Assembly: GCF_015550425.1 (NCBI RefSeq) | Contig: NZ_JADNAT010000001.1 | Span: 124,001-188,000, forward strand | Direction: 5' to 3' | DNA: 64,000 nt | Origin: Clostridium sp. 1001275B_160808_H3 | GTDB taxonomy: Bacteria > Bacillota > Clostridia > Clostridiales > Clostridiaceae | Shown here: positions 51,906 to 62,597 of the stretch, piece after piece | Layout of the letters: each line of letters starts with the position of its first letter | Numbering within the stretch: position 1 is the stretch's first letter | Notes under the pieces: model-generated | The model's database searches: none | Seen by the model: the letters and a program-made list of their open reading frames with translations, nothing else | What the model was told of the DNA's origin: nothing | Made by a program: the position numbers and the translations under genes

Positions 51906-52799
51906 CTAATTTATTACTCCTTCACAATTATTTATAGTATCTAATATAGAAAATATACTTGTACTTATTCTTTTAGCAACATATGAATTATTCATGGTAT
52001 ATAAATGAATTCCATCTACTCCACTTGATATCAAATCTATTATTTGCTCTGTGGCATATGCAATTCCAGCATCTCTTAATGCTTCAGGCTTAAATTCATA
52101 TTTATTCATTATTTTAATAAATTTCTTTGGCAACTTAGCTCCACATAATGAAACTATTCTATTTATTTGCTTAGTATTTATAACAGGCATTATTCCAGCT
52201 TGTATTGGAACATCTATATTATATTTATCTTTTTCTTCTAAAAATCTATAAAAGTACTCATTGTCAAAAAATAATTGAGAAATTAAATGTGTAGCACCTG
52301 CCTCTTGCTTTTTCTTTAGATTAATCAAATCATCTTCTATACTTATACTATCTAAATGCCTTTCTGGATAACATGCAGCAACTATATTAAAATTATCTCT
52401 TTGTTTTATATGCTTTATAAGATCACTTGCATGTTCAAATTCATTATTTCCATTATAATCTGAAGGTATATCACCTCTTAAAGCTAATATATTTTCTATT
52501 CCTGATTGCTTTAGATTATCTAATATAGTATTTACTTGATTCTTATTTGAGTGTACACATGTTAAATGAGCTAATGGCTCTATTTTATATTTATTCTTTA
52601 TTATTGATGAAATTTCACATGTCATATTCTTAGATAAGCTTCCACCTGCCCCATAGGTTACGCTTATAAAATCTGGTTTTAAATCCTTTAATTCCTCTAA
52701 AGTATTATAAATAGTATCAATTTTTGATTCTTGCTTTGGTGGAAATATCTCAAATGAAAAAACCACCTCTTTTTTATCAAACAAATTCTTAATATTCAT
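51906..52799 (-). CDS. metF: Methylenetetrahydrofolate reductase MetF
   Basis: A 297-residue flavoenzyme that makes 5-methyl-THF for methionine synthesis. Motifs include FSFEIFPPKQESKIDTIY, FISVTYGAGGSLSKNM, LAHLTCVHSNKNQV, LALRGDIPSDY and ATHLISQLFFDNEYFYRF. I start at ATG 52799 after AAGGGGGG; the earlier ATG (52859) lies in the U-run of the riboswitch terminator. It is controlled by the SAM riboswitch just upstream. Confidence 0.93.
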   Translation of the reverse strand: MNIKNLFDKKEVVFSFEIFPPKQESKIDTIYNTLEELKDLKPDFISVTYGAGGSLSKNMTCEISSIIKNKYKIEPLAHLTCVHSNKNQVNTILDNLKQSGIENILALRGDIPSDYNGNNEFEHASDLIKHIKQRDNFNIVAACYPERHLDSISIEDDLINLKKKQEAGATHLISQLFFDNEYFYRFLEEKDKYNIDVPIQAGIMPVINTKQINRIVSLCGAKLPKKFIKIMNKYEFKPEALRDAGIAYATEQIIDLISSGVDGIHLYTMNNSYVAKRISTSIFSILDTINNCEGVIN

Positions 52800-52859
52800 T
52801 ATAGCCCCCCTTTTCAATGGATAATTGAAAATATATTCACTTATATATTTTTTATACAT

Positions 52860-53040
52860 AAAAAATACCCAAAGGATAACCTTCAGGTATTGATATACAG
52901 CCCATGAATTACCCTTATCTAACAGGAATTAGCACCACACAACAAGGCTACTATATAAATGAAAATCATTTATGATAATTAACCTACGTAGGTTGCTGGG
53001 TTTCTTAGGGCCAGTCCCTCCACCACTCTTGATAAGTTTC
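52860..53040 (-). ncRNA. SAM-I riboswitch (S-box) of metF
   Basis: The minus strand carries the S-box core: CTTATCAAGAGTGGTGGAGG (53036-53017), then GACTGGCCC and AAACCCAGCAACC, and later GGTGCTAATTCC and the GATAAG closing strand. The terminator AATACC-AAGG/CCTT-GGTATT (52891-52864) ends in a T-run at 52865-52860. SAM binding should stop transcription of metF and probably luxS. Confidence 0.95.
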
Positions 53041-53093
53041 AATCTTATTTTTATATATTACAGTTTATTTACAAATATTTTTAAATATACATC

Positions 53094-53137
53094 AAAATTC
53101 ACATATTTAAAATGTAAAATTTATATATGTGAATTTT
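53094..53137 (-). terminator. Terminator of the GNAT gene
   Basis: AAAATTCACATAT (53094-53106) pairs with 53125-53137; the loop is 18 bases. It lies between the GNAT stop and the SAM riboswitch. Confidence 0.7.
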
Positions 53138-53205
53138 ATTGCTTACTGAATTGTAGAATTAAATTCATAAAAAATATTATTTATGAATTTTCATATTTGC
53201 TTATT

Positions 53206-53739
53206 TTAACTTGCAAATTCATCTTTAAAAATTGCCATTAGTATTTCATCGTGATATTTTCCATTTCTATATACCTCTTTCTTTAGTATGCCTTCCTCTT
53301 TAAATCCAACCTTCTTATAACATGCTATTGCTCTGGTATTAAAGGAAAAAACTTTAAGCTTTATCTTATTCATATTTACTTCTTCAAATATAAATTTTGT
53401 TAATACTTTTAACGAATCACTGCCATATCCTTTGCTCCAATATTCCTTGTCCCCAATCATTATACCTATTACACAAGTTCTATTTTTTACATCACATTCA
53501 TTAATGCTACATCCACCTATATATTTTCCTGTCTCTAAATCTTCAATTGCAAAATCATAAGTAAAATTAGAATTTGCTTTTCTACTTCTTACCCATTCCT
53601 CTTCTTGCCATTTAGTCATTGGAAATGGAATGTTAGAGTCTAAAAACTTTTTTACTTCTTCATCATTTATAAACTCCACTGCTCTTTCTATATCCTCTTC
53701 CTTATATGCTCTTAACCTTACTAATTTACCAGTGTACAT
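53206..53739 (-). CDS. GNAT acetyltransferase, RimJ/RimL-like
   Basis: A 177-residue protein with the RimJ/RimL pattern: MYTGKLVRLRAYKEEDIERA, GGCSINECDVKNRTCVIGIM, EYWSKGYGSDSLKVL (acetyl-CoA loop), and NTRAIACYKKVGFKEEG. It probably acetylates a protein N-terminus or small amine. I start at ATG 53739 behind AAGGGGG; the upstream extension is repeat-like DNA. Confidence 0.85.
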   Translation of the reverse strand: MYTGKLVRLRAYKEEDIERAVEFINDEEVKKFLDSNIPFPMTKWQEEEWVRSRKANSNFTYDFAIEDLETGKYIGGCSINECDVKNRTCVIGIMIGDKEYWSKGYGSDSLKVLTKFIFEEVNMNKIKLKVFSFNTRAIACYKKVGFKEEGILKKEVYRNGKYHDEILMAIFKDEFAS

Positions 53740-53747
53740 GATAAAAC

Positions 53748-53870
53748 CCCCTTTTTTAATGGATAATTGATAGTTTACAATAGACGATTGCAATGGAGAG
53801 TGGGCAGTTATAATTGATATTTGATAGTGAGCAATAGATAATTTATATTTGATAATTGATTATGAATGAT
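53748..53870. repeat. GATAATTGATA-rich repeat tract
   Basis: The tract has several variants of GATAATTGATA and GATAGTGAGCAATAG. The first part, CCCCCTTTTTTAATGG followed by ATAATTGA (53748-53771), has a near copy before metF (52805-52828). Function unknown. Confidence 0.6.
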
Positions 53871-54007
53871 TAATGAATTATGTAATAGCTTGAGTATGCC
53901 TATTGATTAAATTAAATTATATTATAATTGATAATTTCTGAATTTTCAAACTTTTATTTTGTTTAAGCCTATATTTTAATTAAGTGTTTATTATTAATTA
54001 AAATTTT

Positions 54008-54646
54008 TTAATCAACGTATAATATTAATATAATAGGAAAACAAGTTAAGAAAAGAAGGCTCTTAAAAGAAGAAATATGTGTAGCAACTGCTCTTAATAG
54101 ACAAGGAAATTTAAAAATATCTTTAAACATGTAAAGTATCTGATCACTTATTATTTGTTCCGTATCCATTTGGAGTTGACTATTCTTAATACCCTTTAAG
54201 AAAACTGTTGATATTCCATCATTGTTTTTTATATAATATGATTCAAATCGTGAATCCCCTGATTCAATACTTCTACTATTTACATTGTAATTCCATACTC
54301 TTATTTCATCAATCATATCGTCATAAACATAAAGAGTTATAATTAAATTATTATCATAAGATTTAATCGTCTTTAAAATGGACATTTTTTTATTATCTAT
54401 ATCTAATAAAAACTTATTAATTAATTTACTTTCCTTTTCTAAGGTATTTGAAACATTTACAATATTATTATTTTCTGCTTCTAAAATCGTATAAGAACTT
54501 GGTAGTTCATAAATATCTTCTAACTCTTTATCTATAGATTTAAGCTTATACCCATTACTATTAAAATATAAAGATAGTGCTATAGAACAGCCAATAATTA
54601 TTATTACTACTATTAAAGAATAAAAATATTTTTTATTAATAATCAT
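54008..54646 (-). CDS. Unrecognised membrane-anchored protein
   Basis: A 212-residue protein with an N-terminal helix (YFYSLIVVIIIIGCSIALSLYF), an extracytoplasmic domain rich in Asn/Asp/Ile (~residues 30-175), and a C-terminal hydrophobic tail (SLLFLTCFPIILILYVD). The last ~30 residues look unlike the rest, so a frameshifted end is possible. No strong ribosome site is seen. It follows a broken secreted-protein gene by 14 bases and may be its partner. Confidence 0.55.
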   Translation of the reverse strand: MIINKKYFYSLIVVIIIIGCSIALSLYFNSNGYKLKSIDKELEDIYELPSSYTILEAENNNIVNVSNTLEKESKLINKFLLDIDNKKMSILKTIKSYDNNLIITLYVYDDMIDEIRVWNYNVNSRSIESGDSRFESYYIKNNDGISTVFLKGIKNSQLQMDTEQIISDQILYMFKDIFKFPCLLRAVATHISSFKSLLFLTCFPIILILYVD

Positions 54647-54660
54647 TGATACTTATACTC

Positions 54661-55218
54661 TTAATAAACTTGTTGTAAGTAATGGGAGTTAGAGTATATA
54701 GAACTAACTGTTGTATAGTAGGTATATTGGTAAGTATTATATTGATATACATCTACTTTATGTCTTTCAAATTTCATCCTTCTATTAAGTTTTACAATAT
54801 AATAGTTATTACCAGCTGGGAAATTTACCGTTGAACCTGATGTATATGCATTTGTACTCATTTGTCCTGTACTTACACTAAAACTAAATGGCTCCCATCC
54901 AAGACCAACACTAATACTTTGGCTACCACCTGAATCATAATTAAAGAAAAGAGAACCACGACTTTTGAAATTATTCCCTCCAGCAGGTTATCCACTCGGT
55001 GTCAAAGTAACAGTTTGATATTCAGTAGATACAACAGTAATCTTTTCATTTTCTCCATACTTAGGTTGTATTTCTGATTGTTTTTTAGCAAATTCTTCAG
55101 AGACTATTTTTTCATTAGGAATAGTAGTTGCTGCAAAAGTGTTTTTTACTGGTGCTGAAACTAAAGTAAGTGTTAATACTGAACAAGTTAAAATCGAAAT
55201 TAATTTTTTTTGTAACAT
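54661..55218 (-). pseudogene. Secreted protein gene interrupted by one in-frame stop
   Basis: The reading frame is open from ATG 55218 to TAA 54661 (186 codons) except for a single TAA at 54990-54988. The first part is a signal peptide (LISILTCSVLTLTLVSAPV, then NTFAA) and a short acidic segment ending VTLTPSG. After the stop the same frame continues with PAGGNNFKSRGSLFFNYDSG, a Gly/Ser-rich part, and a Tyr-rich end (QYNTYQYTYYTTVSS). The frame, length and composition show one gene with a nonsense mutation, recent enough that no other lesion is seen. The family is not recognised. Confidence 0.75.
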
Positions 55219-55701
55219 AATATCATCCCCTTTTGTTTATATTATATGCTCTTTTTATGTATTTACAATTATTGGAATTAATTTTTGTAAATCATTCATT
55301 TTATGTAAATTGAAAAACTAACTTCCGTTTTTTTTACTTAAACAGAAGTTAGTTTTGCAAAGTCTTTGATATAATTAATTTGATATTTGTCCTAAGCATA
55401 TTAGAATGTGAGAAGTAAAGCTTCCTTGAGAAAGAAACTTCACTTCTTATTTTTTCCATATATAATTAAGTTTAAACACTGGCTCAAGCCGTCGCTTTTA
55501 GCGATTCAGTTCTGTTAAACTATTACAAATTAAAGTCCAGTAACTTCAAATCACTGGACTTTTAAATTAATTGTATTACATACTTATAATATATTATCAA
55601 ACATTATTTAAAAACTACTCTCAGTAGTTTTCGACTTAATTTTACATTCTAAATTTTAAATTTTTAATTATGCGACAGCACCTTATCTTAATTATATACT
55701 A
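55219..55701. other. Gene-free region with three hairpins
   Basis: Stems at 55314-55356 (AAAACTAACTTC/GAAGTTAGTTTT), around 55410-55450 (AGAAGTAAAG/CTTCACTTCT with a plus-strand T-run), and 55532-55562 (AAAGTCCAGT/ACTGGACTTT). No coding frame with a ribosome site was found. The first stem may terminate the MraY-like gene on the minus strand; the others have no evident gene. Confidence 0.55.
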
Positions 55702-56655
55702 TCAGCTCTTAATTAAAAGTAAAATTATCGAGATTATACTAAAAGCTAAACTAACCATATTTATGTATGTTACAACTTGCTTTGGAGTAAACCCCTTAGC
55801 TTCTAGTCTATAATGTATTTGGCTTCTATCTGCTTGATATACTGGTTTTCCATCCATAAATCTTTTTATTATAACAAAAAGATTATCAAATATAGGAATT
55901 GCTAGAGCTAGTATTGGAATAAATAAGCTCATTAAAGTTGCTTGTTTAAAAGCACCATCTAAAGCTATTATACTCAATATAAATCCTAAAAAATTTGCTC
56001 CTGAATCTCCCATAAAAATCTTTGCTGGATATTTATTATACATTAAAAATCCTAAAGTTACTCCTGTTACTATTAGTGACATACTTATAGATTCACTTTG
56101 TCCTAGAATAATTGCAGCTGCTGCAAATGTTATTGATGAAATCAATGATAATCCACCGGCAAGTCCATCCATACCATCTGACCAATTTATAACTGTTGTT
56201 ACTCCAAATATCCATGTAATTGTAAGTATAAATTGTATTATTCCTGATAACTGTATATAAACTCCTGTAAACGGATTTGTAAATCCTCTAAAAACTATTC
56301 CTGATTTAAATATAATAAATGCTGCCACTAATTGAACTATTAATCTTGGATATATAGGAAATTCCTTGCCTCTAGTTTTAAAACTATCATCTATTAATCC
56401 TATTAATAATATTAATCCAGAACCTAATAATATCCATGATTTTTCTTTAACTGATGTATAATTATTAACTGTAAAATATACTATAAAAAATCCTATAAAC
56501 ATAGCTAATCCACCACAGAGTGGAGTTTCACCTTTATGTTTTTTTCTTTTTGTCGGTTTATCTGTAAAGCTATATTTAAAAGATAATTTAATCAAAATTG
56601 GCGTTATTAAATATACTATTAAAAATGCTAATATAAAAGATAATATATATCGCAT
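55702..56655 (-). CDS. MraY/WecA/TagO-family sugar-phosphate transferase
   Basis: A 317-residue membrane enzyme with about ten helices that moves a sugar-1-phosphate (usually GlcNAc-1-P) to undecaprenyl phosphate. Motifs are TDKPTKRKKHKGETPLCGGL, LIDDSF, NWSDGMDGLAGG, FMGDSGANFLGF (catalytic Asp), and the cytosolic DRSQIHYRLEAKGF. The HxxH-type RSQIHYRL loop is typical of WecA/TagO rather than MraY. It starts wall polymer or surface glycan synthesis. Confidence 0.88.
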   Translation of the reverse strand: MRYILSFILAFLIVYLITPILIKLSFKYSFTDKPTKRKKHKGETPLCGGLAMFIGFFIVYFTVNNYTSVKEKSWILLGSGLILLIGLIDDSFKTRGKEFPIYPRLIVQLVAAFIIFKSGIVFRGFTNPFTGVYIQLSGIIQFILTITWIFGVTTVINWSDGMDGLAGGLSLISSITFAAAAIILGQSESISMSLIVTGVTLGFLMYNKYPAKIFMGDSGANFLGFILSIIALDGAFKQATLMSLFIPILALAIPIFDNLFVIIKRFMDGKPVYQADRSQIHYRLEAKGFTPKQVVTYINMVSLAFSIISIILLLIKS

Positions 56656-56802
56656 AATTTCTCCTTAACCTCTTAACTGTTGATATTCTTTTTATTTATT
56701 ATGTCGCTTAAAGTCATTACCTTATTATACTATTTATAAATATTATTATCAATGACAAAACAATGACGATTTTTATCTTATATTGCTAAAATAGAAATAT
56801 AT

Positions 56803-56849
56803 AAAGTCCCTATTTGGTTTTATGTAACACAAAACCAAATAGGGACTTT
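56803..56849. terminator. Terminator of the V-ATPase operon
   Basis: A perfect 19-bp stem, AAAGTCCCTATTTGGTTTT (56803-56821) with 56831-56849, 3 bases beyond ntpD. Confidence 0.88.
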
Positions 56850-56852
56850 TTT

Positions 56853-57494
56853 CTAATTTCTTGCTTGTATCATATCTTTAACTTTCATTAATCTAGTTAA
56901 AGCTCCTCTTTCATTTTCATCAAGCTTCATTCTTATATACTTAATGGTTTCTTGCAGAGAAGGAATTGTCATATATTCAAGAGCATTAACTCTTCTTCTA
57001 GTCTTTTCTATTTCATCTGCCATAAGTTGAGTTGACTTTTCAACTTCTGCAAGTTCTAATAGCTTAGGTAAAATTCCATAAAGCTTAGCAATTGAATCAT
57101 CTAATTCAGATGATGTACTTGCAAAACCATAAGGGAATATGCTCCCTTCATCGCCTTCAAGCTGTCTATGGAAATTCATCTCTGGAACATTAACACTCAT
57201 TATATTTTTAGTTCCTACTTCAACAGATATACTTTCTTTTGGATAAGCTACTGCTTCCTCTAGAAATTCTGAGCTCATAACAGCTCTAGCCATAACAAAG
57301 TCCTTAAGTGACCCTTGAAGCTCTGCTTCTACAGATTTTCTTAATTCATTGTTGTATTTGACAAGATTAACGAATTGTCTCATAAGCTCATCTTGCTTAT
57401 CCTTTAAAAGTTTATGTCCTCTTGTAGCTGTAGCTAATCTCTTTTTTAGCTTAGACATCTCCATTCTAGTAGGATTGACATTTAATCTTGCCAT
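56853..57494 (-). CDS. ntpD: V-type ATPase subunit D
   Basis: A 213-residue coiled-coil rotor subunit of the V1 head. It has the family start [20 protein letters not shown] and the C-terminal [20 protein letters not shown]. It is the last gene of ntpIKECFABD, two bases after ntpB. Confidence 0.94.
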   Translation of the reverse strand: MARLNVNPTRMEMSKLKKRLATATRGHKLLKDKQDELMRQFVNLVKYNNELRKSVEAELQGSLKDFVMARAVMSSEFLEEAVAYPKESISVEVGTKNIMSVNVPEMNFHRQLEGDEGSIFPYGFASTSSELDDSIAKLYGILPKLLELAEVEKSTQLMADEIEKTRRRVNALEYMTIPSLQETIKYIRMKLDENERGALTRLMKVKDMIQARN

Positions 57495-57496
57495 GG

Positions 57497-58879
57497 CTAT
57501 TCTTCATCTCCCTTTGGCATATACTTTTCAAGATACTCATCTCTTATTCTCTTAAGCTCTGTTCTTGGAAGTATCTTTAAAAGCTTCCATCCTAATTGTA
57601 AAGTTTCTTCAATACTTCTGTTTGCTGTAAAACCTTGAGATACGTATTGTTCTTCAAATGCTTCTGCAAACTTAGCATATTGCTTATCTGTATCTGATAA
57701 AGCTGATTCTCCTAAAATCGCTGATAATTCTTTTGCTTGCTTACCTTGTGCATAAGCTGAGAATAATTGATTCATTGTATCAGCATGATCTTCTCTAGTC
57801 TTATTTTTACCAATCCCCTTATCTTTAAGTCTTGAAAGTGATGGTAATACATCTATTGGAGGAATAATACCTTTCTTATATAACTCTCTTGAAAGGATTA
57901 TTTGTCCTTCTGTTATATATCCAGTTAAGTCTGGAATTGGATGTGTCTTATCCTCTTCAGGCATTGTTAAAATAGGAATTTGAGTTATAGAACCTTCTCT
58001 TCCTCTAAGTCTACCTGCTCTTTCATATAAAGTTGAAAGGTCAGTATATAGATATCCTGGATATCCTCTTCTACCTGGAACTTCTTTTCTAGCAGCTGAA
58101 ACTTCTCTTAGTGCTTCTGCATAGTTTGTTATATCAGTCATTATAACAAGTACATGCATTCCTTTTTCATAAGCTAAGAATTCTGCTGTAGTAAGAGCCA
58201 TTCTTGGTGTTGCTATTCTTTCGATAGCTGGATCAGATGCAAGATTCATAAATAATACTGAATTATCTATAGCACCTGTTTTATTAAATTCATCAACGAA
58301 GAATTGTGATTCCTCGAATGTAATACCTATTGCAGCAAATACAACAGCAAAGTTAGCATCTGAGTTTAAAACTTTCGCTTGTCTTGCTATTTGTGCAGCT
58401 AATTGTGCATGAGGAAGTCCTGATGCTGAGAAAACAGGTAACTTTTGTCCTCTTACTAATGTATTAAGTCCATCAATAGCTGAAATACCAGTTTGAATAA
58501 ATTCTGATGGATAATCTCTTGATACTGGATTAATAGCCTCACCATTTATATCTGATCTTTTTTCTGGAATTATATTAGGGCCATTATCAATTGGGTGTCC
58601 CATACCATCAAAAATTCTTCCTAGCATATCCTCAGAAACACCAAGTTCAAGTGGTCTTCCTAAGAATCTAGCTTTTGTTTCTTTTAAGTTTATTCCTGAT
58701 GAACCTTCAAAAAGCTGAACCATTGCTCTTGTTCCATTTATCTCAAGAACTCTACCTCTTCTTTTTTCACCAGTTTGAAGTTCTACTTCAACTAATTCAT
58801 CGTATTTAACGCCTTCAACGCCTTCAACTACCATCAAAGGTCCTACAACTTCTGTAACTGTTTTATATTCCTTAAGCAT
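57497..58879 (-). CDS. ntpB: V-type ATPase subunit B
   Basis: A 460-residue non-catalytic stator-ring subunit. It has [38 protein letters not shown] and a region with no standard Walker A, as expected for subunit B, plus [20 protein letters not shown]. Its ATG overlaps the ntpA stop by eight bases, and its ribosome site GGGAGGGG lies in ntpA. Confidence 0.95.
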   Translation of the reverse strand: MLKEYKTVTEVVGPLMVVEGVEGVKYDELVEVELQTGEKRRGRVLEINGTRAMVQLFEGSSGINLKETKARFLGRPLELGVSEDMLGRIFDGMGHPIDNGPNIIPEKRSDINGEAINPVSRDYPSEFIQTGISAIDGLNTLVRGQKLPVFSASGLPHAQLAAQIARQAKVLNSDANFAVVFAAIGITFEESQFFVDEFNKTGAIDNSVLFMNLASDPAIERIATPRMALTTAEFLAYEKGMHVLVIMTDITNYAEALREVSAARKEVPGRRGYPGYLYTDLSTLYERAGRLRGREGSITQIPILTMPEEDKTHPIPDLTGYITEGQIILSRELYKKGIIPPIDVLPSLSRLKDKGIGKNKTREDHADTMNQLFSAYAQGKQAKELSAILGESALSDTDKQYAKFAEAFEEQYVSQGFTANRSIEETLQLGWKLLKILPRTELKRIRDEYLEKYMPKGDEE

Positions 58880-60653
58880 TTAGAACCCCTCCCTTTTCGT
58901 TGATTAATGCATCTATAGCAGATTTTAATTCTACTTCAATTTCATCTATCTTATTTATATTATCTTCATGAATATATTTACTTCTTGCAATTTTATCTCT
59001 TATTTCACTTAAGCCTAAAATTTCATTTAAGTAAATTCCTGCTTTTAATGCTCTTTCTGCTTCTTTTCTAAATAGAAGTATTAGCTTTAACATTTTATAT
59101 TGCTTATCTAATGAAGCATATGTATCAACTTCATGGAATGCATTTTGTTGAAGGTAATCTTCTCTTATTGATTTTGAAACTTCAAGTTTTAATCTATCTA
59201 TCTCTGATAAAGCATCTATACCAACAAGACTTACTATTTCTTGAAGTCCTGACTCTTCTTGAAGTAAAGTCATTGCTTCTTGTCTTAAGGTAGACCAATC
59301 TGATGCAACTTCATTATTCATCCACTCATCTATAGTATCTGCATATAATGAATATGAATTTAACCAGTTAATTGATGGGAAATGTCTCTTATATGCAAGC
59401 TGAGCATCTAATCCCCAGAAAACTTTAACTATTCTTAGAGTAGATTGTGTAACTGGCTCTGAAAGGTCTCCTCCTGGAGGTGAAACTGCTCCTATAGCTG
59501 TTACAGCTCCTTCTCTACCATCTTTACCTAAGCAAATAACCTTACCAGCTCTTTCATAGTAATCAGCAAGTCTTGATCCAAGGTATGCTGGATAACCTTC
59601 ATCCCCTGGCATTTCTTCAAGTCTACCAGACATTTCTCTTAAAGCTTCCGCCCATCTTGAAGTTGAATCTGCCATTATTGAAACAGAATATCCCATATCT
59701 CTGAAGTATTCTGCAATTGTTATTCCTGTATATATACAAGCTTCTCTAGCTGCAACTGGCATGTTAGATGTATTAGCAATAAGGACTGTTCTCTTCATTA
59801 AGCTTTCACCAGTCTTAGGATCTTTAAGTTCTGGGAATTCATTAAGAACGTCTGTCATTTCATTTCCACGTTCACCACAACCAACATATACAACTATTTC
59901 AGTATCTCCCCATTTAGCTACTTGGTGTTGTACAACTGTCTTACCAGCACCGAATGGACCTGGAACTGCTGCTGCTCCGCCCTTTGCAACTGGGAAAAAT
60001 GTATCTATAACTCTTTGACCTGTAGTCATTGGTGCTTCTGGTTTTAACTTTCTTGCATATGGTCTACCTTTTCTTGCTGGCCATTTTTGCATTAATGTTA
60101 ATTCCTTATCACCTTTTTCAGTTTCTACTATACAAACAGTATCAACTATTGTGAATTCTCCTGCCTTAATTTCTTTTATTGTACCCCTTACTCCATAAGG
60201 AACCATTATCTTATGTAGCACTACTGTAGTTTCTTGAACTGTTCCTATTATATCTCCAGCTTCAACTACATCTCCTACTTTAGCTGTAGGTTCAAACTTC
60301 CAAATTCTTTCTCTATTTAATGACTTAACTGCTACACCCTTTGTTAAAAACGGTGAATTTGCAGCTTTAGCAAATGCATCAAGTGGTCTTTGTATACCAT
60401 CAAACATTGATTCTATTAGTCCTGGTCCTAATTCTATACTTAATGGTTCTCCTGTTGTAACAACTGGGTCCCCTGGTCCTATTCCTGTAGTTTCTTCGTA
60501 AACTTGGATAGATGCCCTATCGCTTCTCATTTCTATGATTTCTCCGATAAGACCTTTATCCCCAACCTTAACCATGTCGAATATATTTGCTTCTTCCATT
60601 CCTTCAGCAACAACTAAAGGACCTGCAACCTTAATTATCTTTCCGGTCTTCAA
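58872..60653 (-). CDS. ntpA: V-type ATPase catalytic subunit A
   Basis: A 593-residue catalytic subunit. It has Walker [10 protein letters not shown], the catalytic-type [13 protein letters not shown] [32 protein letters not shown] and [14 protein letters not shown], plus the A-specific insertion after residue ~110. There is no intein or frameshift. It drives ion movement coupled to ATP hydrolysis or synthesis. Confidence 0.96.
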   Translation of the reverse strand: MKTGKIIKVAGPLVVAEGMEEANIFDMVKVGDKGLIGEIIEMRSDRASIQVYEETTGIGPGDPVVTTGEPLSIELGPGLIESMFDGIQRPLDAFAKAANSPFLTKGVAVKSLNRERIWKFEPTAKVGDVVEAGDIIGTVQETTVVLHKIMVPYGVRGTIKEIKAGEFTIVDTVCIVETEKGDKELTLMQKWPARKGRPYARKLKPEAPMTTGQRVIDTFFPVAKGGAAAVPGPFGAGKTVVQHQVAKWGDTEIVVYVGCGERGNEMTDVLNEFPELKDPKTGESLMKRTVLIANTSNMPVAAREACIYTGITIAEYFRDMGYSVSIMADSTSRWAEALREMSGRLEEMPGDEGYPAYLGSRLADYYERAGKVICLGKDGREGAVTAIGAVSPPGGDLSEPVTQSTLRIVKVFWGLDAQLAYKRHFPSINWLNSYSLYADTIDEWMNNEVASDWSTLRQEAMTLLQEESGLQEIVSLVGIDALSEIDRLKLEVSKSIREDYLQQNAFHEVDTYASLDKQYKMLKLILLFRKEAERALKAGIYLNEILGLSEIRDKIARSKYIHEDNINKIDEIEVELKSAIDALINEKGGVLNA

Positions 60654-60670
60654 ATCACTAACCTACCTTC

Positions 60671-60991
60671 CTATAAAATATTAACGCCAACAGCTTTTTC
60701 CACACTATCACTAATTCTCTTTAATCCAATATTTAATGAACCTTGATTACTTGGAATTAATATTACAGCTGGAAGTACTTGTTCATTGTAACGTGCTATT
60801 GTTTCTTCAATATGTTGTGCTATTTGCTCTGTTACAAAAATTACTGCGTAGTCATTTCTTGCACAGTTATCAACTGCTCTTCTTGCTTCATCAGCTTCAA
60901 CTACTGGGAATACATCTATTCCTAAAGCTTTGAAGGCTAAAACCGAATCCTTATCGCCAACAACACCTATTTTCTTATGCATATATATCAC
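60671..60991 (-). CDS. ntpF: V-type ATPase subunit F
   Basis: A ~100-residue central-stalk protein ([48 protein letters not shown]). It overlaps the end of ntpC. Two starts are possible: GTG 60991, four bases from AAAGG, and ATG 60982, 13 bases away. The ATG gives the usual family N-terminus MHKKIGVVG, while the GTG has better spacing. Confidence 0.92.
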   Translation of the reverse strand: MIYMHKKIGVVGDKDSVLAFKALGIDVFPVVEADEARRAVDNCARNDYAVIFVTEQIAQHIEETIARYNEQVLPAVILIPSNQGSLNIGLKRISDSVEKAVGVNIL

Positions 60992-61976
60992 GCAACCTTT
61001 CTCTTATTACTTCCTCAGCAATATTATTAAGCTTGCCAACCATTATAATCCTTATTACTTTTATTTCTGTTTCTTTTGCATAAATATAAGATAATATCTT
61101 TTCTGGTCCAAACGTAACTAACTTAGAATCTTTCATTAATTCCATGATATAATTATCACTTAACTTTTCTAAAAGACTTGCAGATTCTGTAGCTATATAA
61201 CCTTCAAAGCCTTCTTTTATTAAATCTGAATAAATAGTGCTTTGTAATTTAGCCATTATATTCTCAGGTGATTCATTTAATAGAGCTATAAGCTTACTAC
61301 TATCTATTGCACCACCATCAACTATAACTTCCCCAGCAAAATCTCTTCCTTTATTTTGTTTCTTTATTCTAAGTAAAGTTCTTATGTTAGTAGAATCTAT
61401 CATAGCTTTTACTAAATTATCTATAAACTTATAATTTAGTGACTTATTTATATCTACTAACTCTTTATACATATATTTATCTATTATTATGTCTATCTTT
61501 TGAGGATCCTTAGTTTCTTCAAAAGATTTCATTGCTTCCTGAACTCCTTTTCCAAGGTTTCCATTTAAGCTTTTAAAATTATCTCCATCTATTTTACGTT
61601 TAACTTCTTGTAAATCTAGATTTCCTAGTTGTATAAGCATTGAAGATAAATCTTTGCCTAATACTTTTCCTTTTAGAAGTACCTTTATATTATGATAGTC
61701 ATATTTTAAACTCATTAACTTCACAACATCTTTTATAGGACTTATTTCATATACTAGTTCATATACCCTTTTCAATTCTGCCGTTAATATTTCTTCATAA
61801 TCCTCTGGTCTCTTTATATTTGCTGAAACATTTGAATACTCTGTTTCATTTAATATTCTTAGTACTTCATTTGCCGATGGAGCTTCTATCATTCTATCAA
61901 TTTTAGGCTTATCAAGAAGTCTAGTTTCTAAAACCCATATTCTTGATACAGCTTGGGTAAATTTCATTACATCCAT
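60975..61976 (-). CDS. ntpC: V-type ATPase subunit C
   Basis: A 333-residue V_ATPase C/AC39-type protein that links the rotor to the membrane ring. Features are [55 protein letters not shown] and [20 protein letters not shown]. It lies 12 bases after ntpE. Confidence 0.92.
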   Translation of the reverse strand: MDVMKFTQAVSRIWVLETRLLDKPKIDRMIEAPSANEVLRILNETEYSNVSANIKRPEDYEEILTAELKRVYELVYEISPIKDVVKLMSLKYDYHNIKVLLKGKVLGKDLSSMLIQLGNLDLQEVKRKIDGDNFKSLNGNLGKGVQEAMKSFEETKDPQKIDIIIDKYMYKELVDINKSLNYKFIDNLVKAMIDSTNIRTLLRIKKQNKGRDFAGEVIVDGGAIDSSKLIALLNESPENIMAKLQSTIYSDLIKEGFEGYIATESASLLEKLSDNYIMELMKDSKLVTFGPEKILSYIYAKETEIKVIRIIMVGKLNNIAEEVIRERLRDIYA

Positions 61977-61988
61977 CTCTTACCCTCC

Positions 61989-62579
61989 TTAATTAAACAA
62001 CACTCTTGCTACTTCAAACTCCAATTCATCTTTTAATGAACTTACTAAAGCTTCATATGTGTTATTGATTTCTATACCATTACTTTCAAGAATAAATCCA
62101 CCTTTAAAGTTTCCAGTATTAGGACTTAGTTTAATATTTCCTTTATCTCCTAATGATTGATTTAAATCATAAATAAAAGTAAGATCTACTACTTCCATTC
62201 CTTCTTTATTTAAAATTAATGTTTGCTCTCCTATTTCACCTAGAGAAAGTATTGAATTTTTTATAAATCTTAAAAAATCATCTCCAGATATAGTTGCTAA
62301 CATATCTATACTATTTTCAAATACTTCTTTTATAACTTCTTGCTTTGCAGATAACTTATTGTTTCTAACCTTAAGAGAAGCAGAAGATAGAATTCTTTCT
62401 TTCTTAGTTTTAGCTTCAAGCTCAGCCTTTTGTATAATTTCTTTTTCAAGTTCTTTGGCTTTAGCTATTTTCTTCGAAAGAATCTTATTTTTCTCTTCTT
62501 CAGCAGAAGCTAAAATACTTTCCTTTCTCTCTTCAGCATCCCTAAGGATTTTAGAAGTTAGATTATTTACACTTGCCAT
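61989..62579 (-). CDS. ntpE: V-type ATPase subunit E
   Basis: A 196-residue peripheral stalk protein. The first ~100 residues are a long charged helix (ERKESILASAEEEKNKIL, KAKELEKEIIQKAELEAKTK), followed by a globular end (NTGNFKGGFILESNGIEINN, then TYEALVSSL). It sits between ntpK and ntpC as usual. Confidence 0.92.
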   Translation of the reverse strand: MASVNNLTSKILRDAEERKESILASAEEEKNKILSKKIAKAKELEKEIIQKAELEAKTKKERILSSASLKVRNNKLSAKQEVIKEVFENSIDMLATISGDDFLRFIKNSILSLGEIGEQTLILNKEGMEVVDLTFIYDLNQSLGDKGNIKLSPNTGNFKGGFILESNGIEINNTYEALVSSLKDELEFEVARVLFN

Positions 62580-62597
62580 AGCCTTTTCTCTCCAATC

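Noticed and set aside
52972..53241. Open frame on the plus strand across the SAM riboswitch
   Set aside because: The DNA is accounted for by the riboswitch core and a terminator on the other strand; there is no ribosome site.
54661..54861. Separate small gene after the stop codon
   Set aside because: It is in frame with the upstream signal-peptide part, lacks a ribosome site and is better explained as the second half of one gene.
59761..60018. Open frame opposite ntpA
   Set aside because: It is antisense to the conserved Walker A region; codon bias of ntpA explains the lack of stops.
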